DNA from: Chitinophagales bacterium | Lineage (GTDB): Bacteria; Bacteroidota; Bacteroidia; Chitinophagales; Chitinophagaceae | Reading direction: 5' to 3' | Length of the DNA stretch: 64,000 nt | Assembly: GCA_026936105.1 (NCBI GenBank) | Contig: JAIXKI010000017.1 | Coordinates: 138,890-202,889, forward strand | Shown here: positions 46,408 to 56,686 of the stretch, in pieces | Layout: each line of letters begins with the position of its first letter | How positions within the stretch are numbered: the stretch's first letter is position 1 | The notes under the pieces: model-generated | Told to the model about the DNA's origin: nothing | What the model saw: only the letters and a program-made list of their open reading frames with translations | Database searches by the model: none | Position numbers and translations under genes: made by a program

Positions 46408-47628
46408 ATGAATCCGAAAGAACTTTCGATACAAGACTTCACTTATCAACTTCCATCCGAACGCATAGCCAAATATCCTCTTACAGAGAGAGACGCTTCT
46501 AAACTGCTGATCTATGTAAACGGGAAAATCAAGGAAGATACCTACCATAACATTGCAGGACATATCCCTGAAAATTCATTTCTGATCTTTAATGATACAA
46601 AAGTGATCGAAGTAAGACTGTTGTTTCAAAAAGCAACAGGCGGTGTAATTGAAATATTCTGCCTTTCACCGGATGACCGGTATCCTGATATTTCCACTGC
46701 ACTTGCTCAGCATGAAAAGGTTTATTGGCAATGCCTTATCGGAGGCGCTTCCAAATGGAAGCCCGGGCAAGTGCTGCAAAAAAAGATCGGCCCGGTAATT
46801 CTGAATGCACACTACGTATCCAAACATTCCAGTCATTTCGTCATTGAGATGTCCTGGTTTCCTGCACATTTAAGTTTTGCAGAAGTGCTTCATCATGCAG
46901 GAGCGATCCCCTTGCCTCCTTATATAAAAAGAGAAGCTGAGCCTTCTGATGCAGACAGGTATCAAACGATCTATGCTCATACGGATGGTTCAGTGGCAGC
47001 GCCGACAGCAGGATTGCATTTCACCCCCTACATTTTTGAACAACTGGAGAAAAAGAATATTCAAAAGGATTTTGTAACACTTCATGTGGGCGCCGGCACT
47101 TTTAAGCCGGTGAAGAGCGATACCATGGCCGGCCATGATATGCATTCTGAATACATTGATGTGAACATTGCATTTATGAAAAGACTTCTGAAAAATCTTC
47201 ATAACAAGGTTATAGCAGTCGGCACAACTTCACTCAGAACTATTGAGAGTTTATACAGATTAGGAGTTAAAGTTAAAGCTGATCCCTCTATCCCGCCTGA
47301 AGATTTATATTTAACACAATGGGAATCATATAATGGCGGGGGTAATAATATAAGTGCAGAAGAATCTTTGCTATCGCTGATAAAATGGATGTCTTTACGT
47401 AAAATAGAAAGGCTTATTACCAAAACCCGGTTGATCATTGCCCCGGGATATCAGATGAAGATTGCAGATGCATTGATCACTAATTTTCATCAACCGCAAT
47501 CCACTTTATTATTGTTAGTAGCAGCTTTGATCGGCGACGGCTGGAAAAATGTATATCAGTATGCACTGGAAAATGACTTCCGGTTTTTGAGTTACGGAGA
47601 CGGTTGCCTGCTATGGGGTGTTCTTTGA
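46408..47628 (+). CDS. queA: S-adenosylmethionine:tRNA ribosyltransferase-isomerase QueA
   Basis: Transfers ribosyl from SAM to 7-aminomethyl-deazaguanine in tRNA during queuosine synthesis. Family motifs: FTYQLPSERIAKYPLTERDASKLL at the start, FLIFNDTKVIEVRL, VAAPTAGLHFT, FVTLHVGAGTFKPV and TNFHQPQSTLLLLVAAL. 406 residues, slightly longer than E. coli QueA (356), with an insertion around residues 295-335. Its last 18 bases overlap the end of the convergent histidine kinase gene. No other queuosine gene is nearby. Confidence 0.95.
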   Translation: MNPKELSIQDFTYQLPSERIAKYPLTERDASKLLIYVNGKIKEDTYHNIAGHIPENSFLIFNDTKVIEVRLLFQKATGGVIEIFCLSPDDRYPDISTALAQHEKVYWQCLIGGASKWKPGQVLQKKIGPVILNAHYVSKHSSHFVIEMSWFPAHLSFAEVLHHAGAIPLPPYIKREAEPSDADRYQTIYAHTDGSVAAPTAGLHFTPYIFEQLEKKNIQKDFVTLHVGAGTFKPVKSDTMAGHDMHSEYIDVNIAFMKRLLKNLHNKVIAVGTTSLRTIESLYRLGVKVKADPSIPPEDLYLTQWESYNGGGNNISAEESLLSLIKWMSLRKIERLITKTRLIIAPGYQMKIADALITNFHQPQSTLLLLVAALIGDGWKNVYQYALENDFRFLSYGDGCLLWGVL

Positions 47629-48987
47629 AGAAGTAACAGGTGCTACCTTTTTCAATGGGATCTCAATGGTAAAAGTGCTGCCTTTACCCAATATGCTGTC
47701 TGCACTTATCTTTCCACCATGTGCCTCCACCATTGTTTTTACATAACTCAGCCCCAGTCCGAATCCTTTTACATTATGAATATTACCGGTATGAGCACGG
47801 TAAAATCTTTCAAAGATTTTTTTTAATGTTTCACGGTTCATTCCTATTCCATTGTCTTCAATGATAATCTCAAGAGAACGGGAATTGGAGCGGGTCATTA
47901 CTTTTACCAACAATGGAACATTTTCCTTACAATACTTGATACCGTTATCAATAAGATTATTGATCAGATTGGGGAAATGAATCTCATCAGCATTTATCAG
48001 GTCATTCTCTGCATTCAGCAATAGTTCGGCCCTTCCATTCTTCTCTTCCAGTTGCAAGGTGAAATTTCCGGCTACGTCTTTAATGACCTCATGTGCATGC
48101 ACCGGCTTAAGGTTCAGATCCACTTCCTGCCTTTCCAGTTGAGAGGCTTTTAAGATCGTTTCCACCTGACGGTTCATTCTTTGATTTTCTTCCTTGATGA
48201 TCGAATTAAAATAACTGATCTTCTCACGGTCTTGCAGTACTCTTTCATTGCGCATGGCATCCACAGCAAGCGAGATGGTAGCAATGGGTGTTTTAAATTC
48301 ATGCGTCATGTTATTGATGAAATCATTTTTGATATCGCCGAGTTTTTTCTGGCGTAACATGGTACGAACCGTAAGATAAAATGCAGCGATAATGATCAGG
48401 CTGAACAAAGCAGCCATCAAAATGTTCCAACGCAATGATTGCATCACAATCCCTTTCACTGCGGGTATAACCACGATCAGAATTTCATCAGGAGATAAAT
48501 TTTCACCGGGAGTTCCAGTCGGCGCCAGCAAGGGAGCTATGTAAGAGAAATTGTGAACGGTATCGGTATAGAATGCATCAAAATTATCTGATCGCTTTTC
48601 AAAATAATCAATACCTCCTCTGTAATTCAGGGTGGAAATGCCAAATTCGAACTTCACATCTTTAAGATTATTGGCATCAAAAGCTTTTTGAATCTTTTCT
48701 CTGATTTCATCTACCGTAAAGCGTTGCCCGATAGTGGGCAGTTTAAACATATCCATGGTGAGCACATCTATCGGAGCATTCAGGCGGTTTATATTGCCAA
48801 GAGATGAATAATTCCCTTTCCGGATCGCCAGATCTTCGCCTACCCTGTTTGTTGCTTCTTCCACGCTGTGTTTAATCTGCTCTTCCCGGAGCAAGACCAT
48901 GTTCTTTATCCAGGAGATCTGGATCCAGATGATACCTGCCAGTGAAAGGCTGATCAGAACTGTGATGATGGTAAATATTTTTTTCAA
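47611..48987 (-). CDS. Orphan sensor histidine kinase
   Basis: A 458-residue kinase with two transmembrane segments (about 7-27 and 187-207) enclosing a periplasmic sensor domain of about 160 residues with no recognised fold. H-box MTHEFKTPIATIS with His229; ATPase domain with N-box LINNLIDNGIKYC, G1 IEDNGIGM, F-box FERFYRA and G2 GFGLGLSYV. No response regulator gene is adjacent. It has a good promoter match upstream and overlaps queA tail to tail. Confidence 0.92.
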   Translation of the reverse strand: MKKIFTIITVLISLSLAGIIWIQISWIKNMVLLREEQIKHSVEEATNRVGEDLAIRKGNYSSLGNINRLNAPIDVLTMDMFKLPTIGQRFTVDEIREKIQKAFDANNLKDVKFEFGISTLNYRGGIDYFEKRSDNFDAFYTDTVHNFSYIAPLLAPTGTPGENLSPDEILIVVIPAVKGIVMQSLRWNILMAALFSLIIIAAFYLTVRTMLRQKKLGDIKNDFINNMTHEFKTPIATISLAVDAMRNERVLQDREKISYFNSIIKEENQRMNRQVETILKASQLERQEVDLNLKPVHAHEVIKDVAGNFTLQLEEKNGRAELLLNAENDLINADEIHFPNLINNLIDNGIKYCKENVPLLVKVMTRSNSRSLEIIIEDNGIGMNRETLKKIFERFYRAHTGNIHNVKGFGLGLSYVKTMVEAHGGKISADSILGKGSTFTIEIPLKKVAPVTSSKNTP

Positions 48988-49043
48988 CTTACTTATGTGA
49001 CGGAACTCAAGATAAATGATTTTGAGAGTCGGAACATTCCCGG

Positions 49044-49075
49044 CAAAAATAATATGTGCTTTCCGCTCCTGCCAA
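49044..49075 (-). promoter_or_regulatory. Bacteroidota-type promoter for the histidine kinase
   Basis: Minus strand: TTG (49073-49075), 21 bases, TATTTTTG (49044-49051). Expected leader of about 50 bases before the start at 48987. Confidence 0.6.
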
Positions 49076-49219
49076 TAACATCTGAAAAGCCTTCATTTTT
49101 TAACTTGCCTTTTAGAACAAGGTATAATAAAATACACCCTAAATAAATATTCAGGTACGTCAGAGCCTTATCATTAAAAATATTATTTTGTAAAACAATT
49201 TTTCATACTAAATTGAATT

Positions 49220-49771
49220 ATGATCGGGCTTTCATCGGGCATATTACTCATTGCAGATCCTTTTTTGAAAGATCCCAACTTTTTGAGGACCGTGGTCTTT
49301 TTATGCGATCACAAAGATGAAGGCAGTTTCGGGTTTGTACTGAACCGGAAATATGAAAATACTCTGGATGAAATGATGCCTGAGCTGGAAGGGTACAAGG
49401 CCCCGGTATATTATGGTGGCCCTGTACAATTGGACACTATCCATTTTCTGCACCAATACCCTGAAGAGATCCCGGATTCTGTTGAAGTGACCAAAGGAAT
49501 CTATTGGGGCGGGAATTTTGAAACGGTTATTCAACTGATCAAAAACGACCAGTTGGATTTCAGAAAGATCCGTTTTTATATCGGTTATTCAGGCTGGGGC
49601 GACGGACAACTTCAAAATGAGATGGAGGAAAAGACCTGGCTTACCTCAAAAGCAACGAAAAAAATCGTTTTCCATCCTGACTACAAACAAATATGGAAAG
49701 ATTCCCTGAAACAAATGGGTGGCGACTACGAGATGATGATCAATTTTCCGATAGATCCCCAATTAAATTGA
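49220..49771 (+). CDS. YqgE/AlgH family protein
   Basis: A 183-residue soluble protein of the UPF0301 (YqgE/AlgH) family, no firm biochemical role. Signatures: GILLIADPFLKDPNFLRTVVFLCDH, SFGFVLNR, YYGGPVQLDTIHFLHQ and the near-terminal FYIGYSGWGDGQLQNE. ATG at 49220 follows an AT-rich leader with a near match to the -7 element. Followed 25 bases later by the DUF4197 lipoprotein gene. Confidence 0.92.
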   Translation: MIGLSSGILLIADPFLKDPNFLRTVVFLCDHKDEGSFGFVLNRKYENTLDEMMPELEGYKAPVYYGGPVQLDTIHFLHQYPEEIPDSVEVTKGIYWGGNFETVIQLIKNDQLDFRKIRFYIGYSGWGDGQLQNEMEEKTWLTSKATKKIVFHPDYKQIWKDSLKQMGGDYEMMINFPIDPQLN

Positions 49772-49796
49772 ATTACTGCCCGAAAACCACACTCAA

Positions 49797-50528
49797 ATGA
49801 AACGAATAGTAATAAGTTCTCTCCTTTCAGTATCAGTACTGCTTTATTCATGCGATACCCTGCAAAGAATCGCTTCCAGCTTAGCGCCTTCGGAATTCGA
49901 AATGATAGCCGGATTGAAAGACGCACTGACGCAGGGACTGTTCAGCGGTTTCGATGCATTTGCCGATCCTAATGGAAATCCATTGGTTCGTTTTGTCTTT
50001 CCCGGTGATGCCGCAAAAATTGAAAAAACATTGCATGATCTTGGCCTGGATAAAATGATAGATAATGTCACTGCAAAATATACTCATGCAATGTCCTCAG
50101 CTGTCAGTGCCGCAAAACCGATTTTTATCAACTCCGTTAAAAGCATGAGCATTAAAGATGCAGCAAAAATTTTGATTTCAGACAACCCGCATGCTGCCAC
50201 TGATTATTTTAAAACAAGTATGTCTCCTGAATTAATGGTTGCTTTTCGCCCTATCGTTGACAGTACGGTAAAAACTGAAGGTGCTGCTACCGAATGGACA
50301 AATATTGTAAACATTTACAATAAGATCCCTTTCATAAGCAAGCCGCTTGAAAGTAATTTGACTGATTTTATTTCTGCAAGAGTTATTGATGGCATGTTTG
50401 TAATAGTAGGCAATGAAGAAGAAAATATCCGCACCAAATATGAGTTCAGGAAAACGGATATGATGAAAAAAGTATTCGGTTATGCAGAACAGGAGTTGAA
50501 GAAAAGAGCTTCACAGCCTTCCAATTAA
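49797..50528 (+). CDS. DUF4197 lipoprotein
   Basis: A 243-residue protein starting MKRIVISSLLSVSVLLYSC, a lipoprotein signal with Cys19. Body matches the DUF4197 pattern: EMIAGLKDALTQGL, IKIPFP-like LVRFVFPGDAAKIEKTLHDLG, KDAAKIL and the closing ATDYFKTSM to LDGMF-type VIDGMFVIVGNEE. Helical, probably periplasmic. Function unknown. Ends at a shared bidirectional terminator. Confidence 0.85.
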   Translation: MKRIVISSLLSVSVLLYSCDTLQRIASSLAPSEFEMIAGLKDALTQGLFSGFDAFADPNGNPLVRFVFPGDAAKIEKTLHDLGLDKMIDNVTAKYTHAMSSAVSAAKPIFINSVKSMSIKDAAKILISDNPHAATDYFKTSMSPELMVAFRPIVDSTVKTEGAATEWTNIVNIYNKIPFISKPLESNLTDFISARVIDGMFVIVGNEEENIRTKYEFRKTDMMKKVFGYAEQELKKRASQPSN

Positions 50529-50529
50529 A

Positions 50530-50553
50530 AATCCCGGTCTTACGGCCGGGATT
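50530..50553. terminator. Bidirectional terminator between DUF4197 gene and atpC
   Basis: Perfect 8-bp arms AATCCCGG and CCGGGATT with an 8-base loop; T-rich tails on both strands (ATTTTTAA on the minus side). It sits between convergent genes, immediately after the plus-strand stop and 40 bases past the atpC stop. Confidence 0.7.
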
Positions 50554-50592
50554 ACTTATTTAACAGGGATCAGATGATACCCTACTTCTTGA

Positions 50593-50853
50593 TTATTCGC
50601 CGAGCTGCTTTGCGCCTTCTACAAGTACGGTAACCTTATTGCGCAGCACCTCAACAAAACCTCCCTGAATCTCAAACTGAGCGGTATTATTTTGTTTGTC
50701 TTTTAAAATTTTCAGGTTACCGGCTTTCAATGCACTTACCAATGGCGCATGTTTTTCCAGTACTTCAAAACTGCCGCTGATGCCCGGCATCTGAACGCCA
50801 TAGACATCGCCGCTGTATAATTTTTTTTCCGGGGTTAAAATTTCTAAGTTCAT
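50593..50853 (-). CDS. atpC: ATP synthase epsilon subunit, short form
   Basis: Rotor subunit that couples F1 to Fo and inhibits hydrolysis. 86 residues: only the N-terminal beta-sandwich (MNLEILTPEKKLYSGDVYGVQMPG to GGFVEVLRNKVTVLVEGA), without the C-terminal helical hairpin of the 130-residue E. coli protein. Short epsilon subunits are usual in Bacteroidota. Its start codon overlaps the left copy of a 15-bp inverted repeat, and an unrelated S23 gene separates it from atpD. Confidence 0.92.
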   Translation of the reverse strand: MNLEILTPEKKLYSGDVYGVQMPGISGSFEVLEKHAPLVSALKAGNLKILKDKQNNTAQFEIQGGFVEVLRNKVTVLVEGAKQLGE

Positions 50854-50866
50854 AGTATTGAGTATA
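50852..50866 (+). repeat. Left copy of 15-bp inverted repeat
   Basis: ATAGTATTGAGTATA; its exact reverse complement is at 51384-51398. It overlaps the first two bases of the atpC start codon (read on the minus strand). A related AGTATTAAG follows at once. Confidence 0.8.
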
Positions 50867-50884
50867 AAGTATTAAGCACTCATA

Positions 50885-51244
50885 TCATTCTTCGCCTTTC
50901 AAAGTATTATAAAAAGAAAGGATCATTTTATAAATCTGCAAGGCCTCATCAATCAAAGATTCATAAATCTCTTTTGTCAGATAGTTAACTCTAAAAGCAA
51001 ACTCAATCTGAGTTTGTGCTTCATTTATCGAACCCATTGAGATTTCAAGAAATCTTTTAAACTGTTTATTGGTACCTCTCCCTGCTCCTTCAGAAATATT
51101 ACTTGGTACAGAGACCGCACAACTCCGAAGTTGAGCAGTAAGTCCATATTTTTCTTCCTTTGGAAAATTTGCGCTTACTTCATAAATCTTAACCACATAA
51201 TCCATGGAACGCTGCCAGATCTTTAACTCCCTGTAATTATGCAT
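50885..51244 (-). CDS. Four-helix-bundle protein (S23 / 23S rRNA intervening-sequence type)
   Basis: A 119-residue all-helical protein of the S23 family. Family marks: MHNYRELKIWQRSMDYVVKIY, FPKEEKYGLTAQLRSCAVSVPSNISEGAGRG and ISMGSINEAQTQI. In other genomes these genes occur within 23S rRNA intervening sequences or scattered in Bacteroidota chromosomes; the function is uncertain. Start taken at the second methionine (MHNYREL), which matches the family's usual beginning. It is inserted between atpD and atpC in the same direction and flanked by a 15-bp inverted repeat and AT-rich direct repeats, suggesting it arrived as a mobile unit. Confidence 0.9.
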   Translation of the reverse strand: MHNYRELKIWQRSMDYVVKIYEVSANFPKEEKYGLTAQLRSCAVSVPSNISEGAGRGTNKQFKRFLEISMGSINEAQTQIEFAFRVNYLTKEIYESLIDEALQIYKMILSFYNTLKGEE

Positions 51245-51263
51245 GCCCATTGAGAGATATTTA

Positions 51264-51309
51264 GACCTTAAGATTCAGTATTGAGACCTTAAGTATTCAG
51301 TATTAAGAT
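51264..51309 (+). repeat. AT-rich direct repeats beside the S23 gene
   Basis: GACCTTAAG at 51264-51272 and again at 51285-51293, each followed by (T)ATTCAGTATT, a 21-base period. Part of the 172-base spacer between atpD and the S23 gene. Confidence 0.6.
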
Positions 51310-51383
51310 TGATAGTATTTAGATTAACCAAAGAACTGATTTTATCCTTTCAAAACCTGCTGCACAATACAGCAACGAATCTA

Positions 51384-51398
51384 TATACTCAATACTAT
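51384..51398 (-). repeat. Right copy of 15-bp inverted repeat
   Basis: TATACTCAATACTAT, the exact reverse complement of 50852-50866. It lies 18 bases from the atpD stop codon. Confidence 0.8.
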
Positions 51399-51416
51399 AA
51401 TCTCTTTTTCTCTCCC

Positions 51417-52928
<1,512 letters not shown>

Positions 52929-52941
52929 TTATTTCAGGGCG

Positions 52942-52972
52942 CAAAGGTAAGGGGCAATCAGTAATCTTCCAA
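52942..52972 (-). promoter_or_regulatory. Bacteroidota-type promoter for atpD
   Basis: Minus strand: TTG (52970-52972), exactly 20 bases, TACCTTTG (52942-52949). Leader of roughly 20 bases. Confidence 0.7.
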
Positions 52973-53113
52973 TTTGAAAATGATGCCTTTTTTCAATGTG
53001 GAAAACTGTCTGCAGGATGATATAAACCTTATATTTTAAGCAGTTGCTTTTATCTCCCCCCGGCTAATTCAGGCATCATTTTATCATGATTCTCATGCCA
53101 CTGTCATCTTCAG

Positions 53114-53121
53114 TATTTTTG
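53114..53121 (+). promoter_or_regulatory. -7 element almost touching the GNAT-like gene
   Basis: TATTTTTG ends 4 bases before the ATG at 53126. If used, transcription would begin at or within a base or two of the start codon, giving a leaderless mRNA. No TTG is seen 20 bases upstream. Confidence 0.4.
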
Positions 53122-53125
53122 TTCC

Positions 53126-54325
53126 ATGCAACTGATAGAAGTAAATAATAATAAACTGTCCGAAGAATTTATTAAGGTGAATGTGGAGCTGAACCGGAAT
53201 AACCCTTCTTATATCCGGCCTCTGGATAAGGATATCAATGCTGTTTTTAATCCTGAAAAAAATAAAGCACATCGTTTTGGGAAAACCAAGCGATGGATTT
53301 TAAAAGACGAAGACGGGAATCTTGCCGGGCGAATTGCCGCTTTCGTCAATAGTAAATATAAAAGCCCGGGAGACGACATCCCCGTCGGAGGTATAGGTTT
53401 TTTTGATTGTATCAATGATCAAAATGCTGCCGACATGCTTTTTGATGTAGCAAAACACTGGCTGATTCAACAGGGAATGGAAGCCATGGACGGGCCGATC
53501 AATTTTGGTGAAAGAGACCGCTGGTGGGGGCTGGTGGTCAAAGGAAATGAGATTCCTCCGATGTATGGAATGAATTTCAATCCTCCTTACTACCGGCAAT
53601 TATTCGAGAATTATGGATTCAAAAAGTTCTTCAACCAGATTTGTTTTGCCTTAAGGGTGAAAGAAAGACTTCAGGAGAAATTTTTTGAACGGCATGCCGA
53701 ATGTGCAAAAGATCCGAATTTCCATGCCGTCCATATCAAAAAAAATCAAATGGAAAAATTCGTAAAGGATTTTGTAAAGGTTTATAATAAAGCATGGGCC
53801 GGCCATGGGGGAATGAAGCAACTTGATGAAAAAGTGGCCCTTAAAATGTTTCACTCCATGAAACCGGTATTGGACGAAAGGATCAACTGGAATGTATATT
53901 ACAAAGATGAACCAATCGGCACCTGGATCAACCTGACCGACCTGAACCAATGGTTTAAATACCTGAATGGAAAATTTGACTTCTGGCACAAACTGAAATT
54001 CCTCTGGATCAAATCAACTAAAAAAAATAAAAAGTTTACAGGCCTGATCTTCGGAGTTGTTCCTGAATTCCAGGGGAAAGGCGTGGATAGTTATATGATT
54101 GTAGAGGGAGCCAAAGTAGTGCAGGGAGTATATATTGAAAATGGTATTTACAAAAATGGCACCCCGATCTATGAGGACTATGAAATGCAGTGGGTCGGAG
54201 AATTCAACCCTAAAATGATCAATATTGCAGAATCGCTCGGTACATACCGTAGCAGAATCCTGACAACTTACCGCTACTTATTCGACAGGACAAAGGAATT
54301 CAAACCCCATCCGTTGCTGAATTAA
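53126..54325 (+). CDS. GNAT-fold protein, YghO-like
   Basis: A 399-residue soluble protein that looks like two GNAT acyltransferase-type halves: N-terminal strand/helix block with RWILKDEDGNLAGRIAAFVN and GGIGFFDC, conserved MDGPINFGERDRWWGLVVKG, and a C-terminal half with GVVPEFQGKGVDSYMI, which resembles the acetyl-CoA loop. Similar long proteins occur in many Bacteroidota without known substrate. Divergent from atpD with 209 bases between. Confidence 0.75.
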   Translation: MQLIEVNNNKLSEEFIKVNVELNRNNPSYIRPLDKDINAVFNPEKNKAHRFGKTKRWILKDEDGNLAGRIAAFVNSKYKSPGDDIPVGGIGFFDCINDQNAADMLFDVAKHWLIQQGMEAMDGPINFGERDRWWGLVVKGNEIPPMYGMNFNPPYYRQLFENYGFKKFFNQICFALRVKERLQEKFFERHAECAKDPNFHAVHIKKNQMEKFVKDFVKVYNKAWAGHGGMKQLDEKVALKMFHSMKPVLDERINWNVYYKDEPIGTWINLTDLNQWFKYLNGKFDFWHKLKFLWIKSTKKNKKFTGLIFGVVPEFQGKGVDSYMIVEGAKVVQGVYIENGIYKNGTPIYEDYEMQWVGEFNPKMINIAESLGTYRSRILTTYRYLFDRTKEFKPHPLLN

Positions 54326-54530
54326 ATTTATTCACAATGTCTGTTTCGTTCCCGTTAGTCAAAATCAGCCATTTATCTGAATTTTGAGTTGTGAATTTTT
54401 TATTCTGAACAACCTGAGTATTATTCCCGGAAATTAAGGTTGATCTTTCCACATCCTGCAAGTATTACCTTCCTGAATCAGTGCGCAGAATTTGTATTCA
54501 ACTGCAAAAACTGGATTAAATTGCAGCCGT

Positions 54531-56336
54531 ATGGATAAGTTCATTGTTTCAGCAAGAAAGTACAGGCCACAAACCTTTGACACCGTAGTGGGGCAAGCGC
54601 ATATCACTACCACTCTTAAAAATGCGATCCGGAACAATCAATTGGCCCATGCTTTTTTGTTTTGCGGGCCAAGAGGCGTTGGGAAAACAACCTGTGCCCG
54701 TATTCTTGCCAAAACGATTAATTGCGAACACCTGACCAAAGATGGTGAAGCCTGCAACGAATGCAATTCCTGCAAAGCTTTTAACGAAGGCACTTCACTG
54801 AATTATTTTGAACTCGATGCCGCTTCCAATAACTCGGTGGACGACATTCGTGAGTTAGTAAATCAGGTACGTTTCGTTCCTCAAAGCGGCCGCTATAAAG
54901 TTTATGTGATAGATGAGGTTCACATGCTCAGTTCTTCTGCCTTCAACGCTTTTTTGAAGACATTGGAAGAGCCGCCCTCGTATGCTATTTTCATTTTAGC
55001 CACCACGGAAAAACACAAGATACTCCCAACAATATTAAGTCGTTGCCAGATCTTTGATTTTAAACGGATCAGCATCAATGATACGGTGGAGCATTTACAG
55101 GAAATATGTGATAAAGAAGATATCAAAGCAGACAAGGCTTCGCTGCATGTAATCGCACAAAAAAGCGAAGGCTGCATGAGGGATGCACTGAGCATCCTGG
55201 ATAAGATAGTAAGTTTCACCAATGGTCAACTGACCTATTCGAATACACTGGAGCATCTCAATATTCTCGATGACGATTATTATTTCAGACTGCTGGATTG
55301 TATGCTTCAACAGGACCTTTCCGGCGCCATGTTGCTGTATGACGAAATAGATCATAAAGGTTTTGAAGGTGACCTTGTGTTAAACGGTTTTTCCGAATTC
55401 ATCCGAAACCTGCTGGTATGTAAAGATGAAAAAGTGGTGACTTTGCTGGATGTAGTAGAAAGTTTCAGGAACAAATATATTGAGAAAGCAAAAAAAATAT
55501 CACCATCGGTATTGGTCAGCGCTTTGAACATTCTGAATGAAGCTGAGATAAGCTATAAAGCCGCACGGAATAAAAGGCTGCACACGGAGTTGGCATTGAT
55601 CAAACTTTGCTATTTACAACAGGCGATTGAGCTGGCATCTGATGGCGGCTCTATCACTAAAAAAAAAATAGTTGATGCACCGGTTGCTTTCCGTACTGCA
55701 ATGATCAAACCGTTGAAGGTTGCAGCAAAAAGTGAAACTGAAAAAAACAAAAACCTAATCTCAGGTGCAAAACTCATTATAAAAGAACATTCTGAGATAA
55801 AGCAAAAAACTGAAAGATCATTAGTTACGGAAGATGCCGGCAGTTATTCGCATCAGGCTGATCCCGGCAAATCTTTATCCGCAAAGAGAATTACAACACT
55901 CGAAAATATCCGTAAACAATACAGGAACAATTCTTCAGAAACAAACGGAAAAACAAACCATGCTTTACAACAGGATACTCTGCAGATAGCCTGGCTTGGT
56001 TATATCAACCTTCTCCGTGCGGAAAAGAATCCGGCAGTACCCAGTTTTGAGCGATCTGTTCTTCGTATCAAAGATGAAAATTCTTTTGAGGTGGTCAGCA
56101 CCAACACTCTAGAACAAAAATTCATTGAGTACGAAAGAAACAGGCTCTTTTCATACCTCTGTAAAGAACTGCATAATGACCGGCTTCAGTATAAAATAAT
56201 TGTAGAAGAGAATCCCGAAAACCAGGAAAAACAGGAAGTAAGCCTTACGGCCTCACAGCAGTTTCAAAAAATGGCTGGTCAATTCCCGTTTATCAAAGAG
56301 CTGAAAGAACGCCTTGGGCTGCAATTGGATTATTGA
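54531..56336 (+). CDS. dnaX: DNA polymerase III subunit gamma/tau
   Basis: Clamp-loader ATPase of the replisome. 601 residues from the ATG at 54531 (MDKFIVSARKYRPQTFDTVVGQ). Walker A GPRGVGKTT, the zinc module with CEHLTKDGEACNECNSC, Walker B VIDEVHML and sensor 1 FILATTEKHKI. The C-terminal 200 residues are tau-like and poorly conserved. The open frame extends 13 codons upstream (54492), outside the conserved start. No strong slippery A-run for programmed frameshifting was pinned down, although A-runs occur (for example near 55660). Confidence 0.96.
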   Translation: MDKFIVSARKYRPQTFDTVVGQAHITTTLKNAIRNNQLAHAFLFCGPRGVGKTTCARILAKTINCEHLTKDGEACNECNSCKAFNEGTSLNYFELDAASNNSVDDIRELVNQVRFVPQSGRYKVYVIDEVHMLSSSAFNAFLKTLEEPPSYAIFILATTEKHKILPTILSRCQIFDFKRISINDTVEHLQEICDKEDIKADKASLHVIAQKSEGCMRDALSILDKIVSFTNGQLTYSNTLEHLNILDDDYYFRLLDCMLQQDLSGAMLLYDEIDHKGFEGDLVLNGFSEFIRNLLVCKDEKVVTLLDVVESFRNKYIEKAKKISPSVLVSALNILNEAEISYKAARNKRLHTELALIKLCYLQQAIELASDGGSITKKKIVDAPVAFRTAMIKPLKVAAKSETEKNKNLISGAKLIIKEHSEIKQKTERSLVTEDAGSYSHQADPGKSLSAKRITTLENIRKQYRNNSSETNGKTNHALQQDTLQIAWLGYINLLRAEKNPAVPSFERSVLRIKDENSFEVVSTNTLEQKFIEYERNRLFSYLCKELHNDRLQYKIIVEENPENQEKQEVSLTASQQFQKMAGQFPFIKELKERLGLQLDY

Positions 56337-56423
56337 TATTTGCCATTTTATCGGAAAAATCCTGAACCGATTTTAATCGTATTCTTACTGATAAAATTGA
56401 GTACTTGTGATATTGATTCAAAG

Positions 56424-56675
56424 ATGAAAACAAAGTTGTTTTGTAAGTGGAAATCTTCTTTTATGAACCTCATGATGTTTCTCGGCAATGACCTGATCGA
56501 ATCCGTTCCTTTGGAGCTGGGCCGTATTTCCAAGCCGGGTTACCTGGGGAGCTTTAAAAGGGCGATGAAAGTAAAATATCAGGAACTGATCCGGCAATGC
56601 AATGAAAAGCCGGAATTTTTCGTAATCGAGCCAGTCGTTGAATCAAAAAACGATAGGATAAAATCTGAACGCTGA
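56424..56675 (+). CDS. Small basic protein, unknown function
   Basis: An 83-residue protein read from the ATG at 56424; the same frame is open back to a TTG at 56340. Central FLGNDLIESVPLELGRISKPGYLGSFKRAMK looks ordered and is followed by a charged tail. No family recognised. It lies 87 bases after dnaX in the same direction and ends 11 bases before the convergent 518-residue gene. Coding status is likely but not certain. Confidence 0.5.
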   Translation: MKTKLFCKWKSSFMNLMMFLGNDLIESVPLELGRISKPGYLGSFKRAMKVKYQELIRQCNEKPEFFVIEPVVESKNDRIKSER

Positions 56676-56686
56676 TTTATCCCCTC

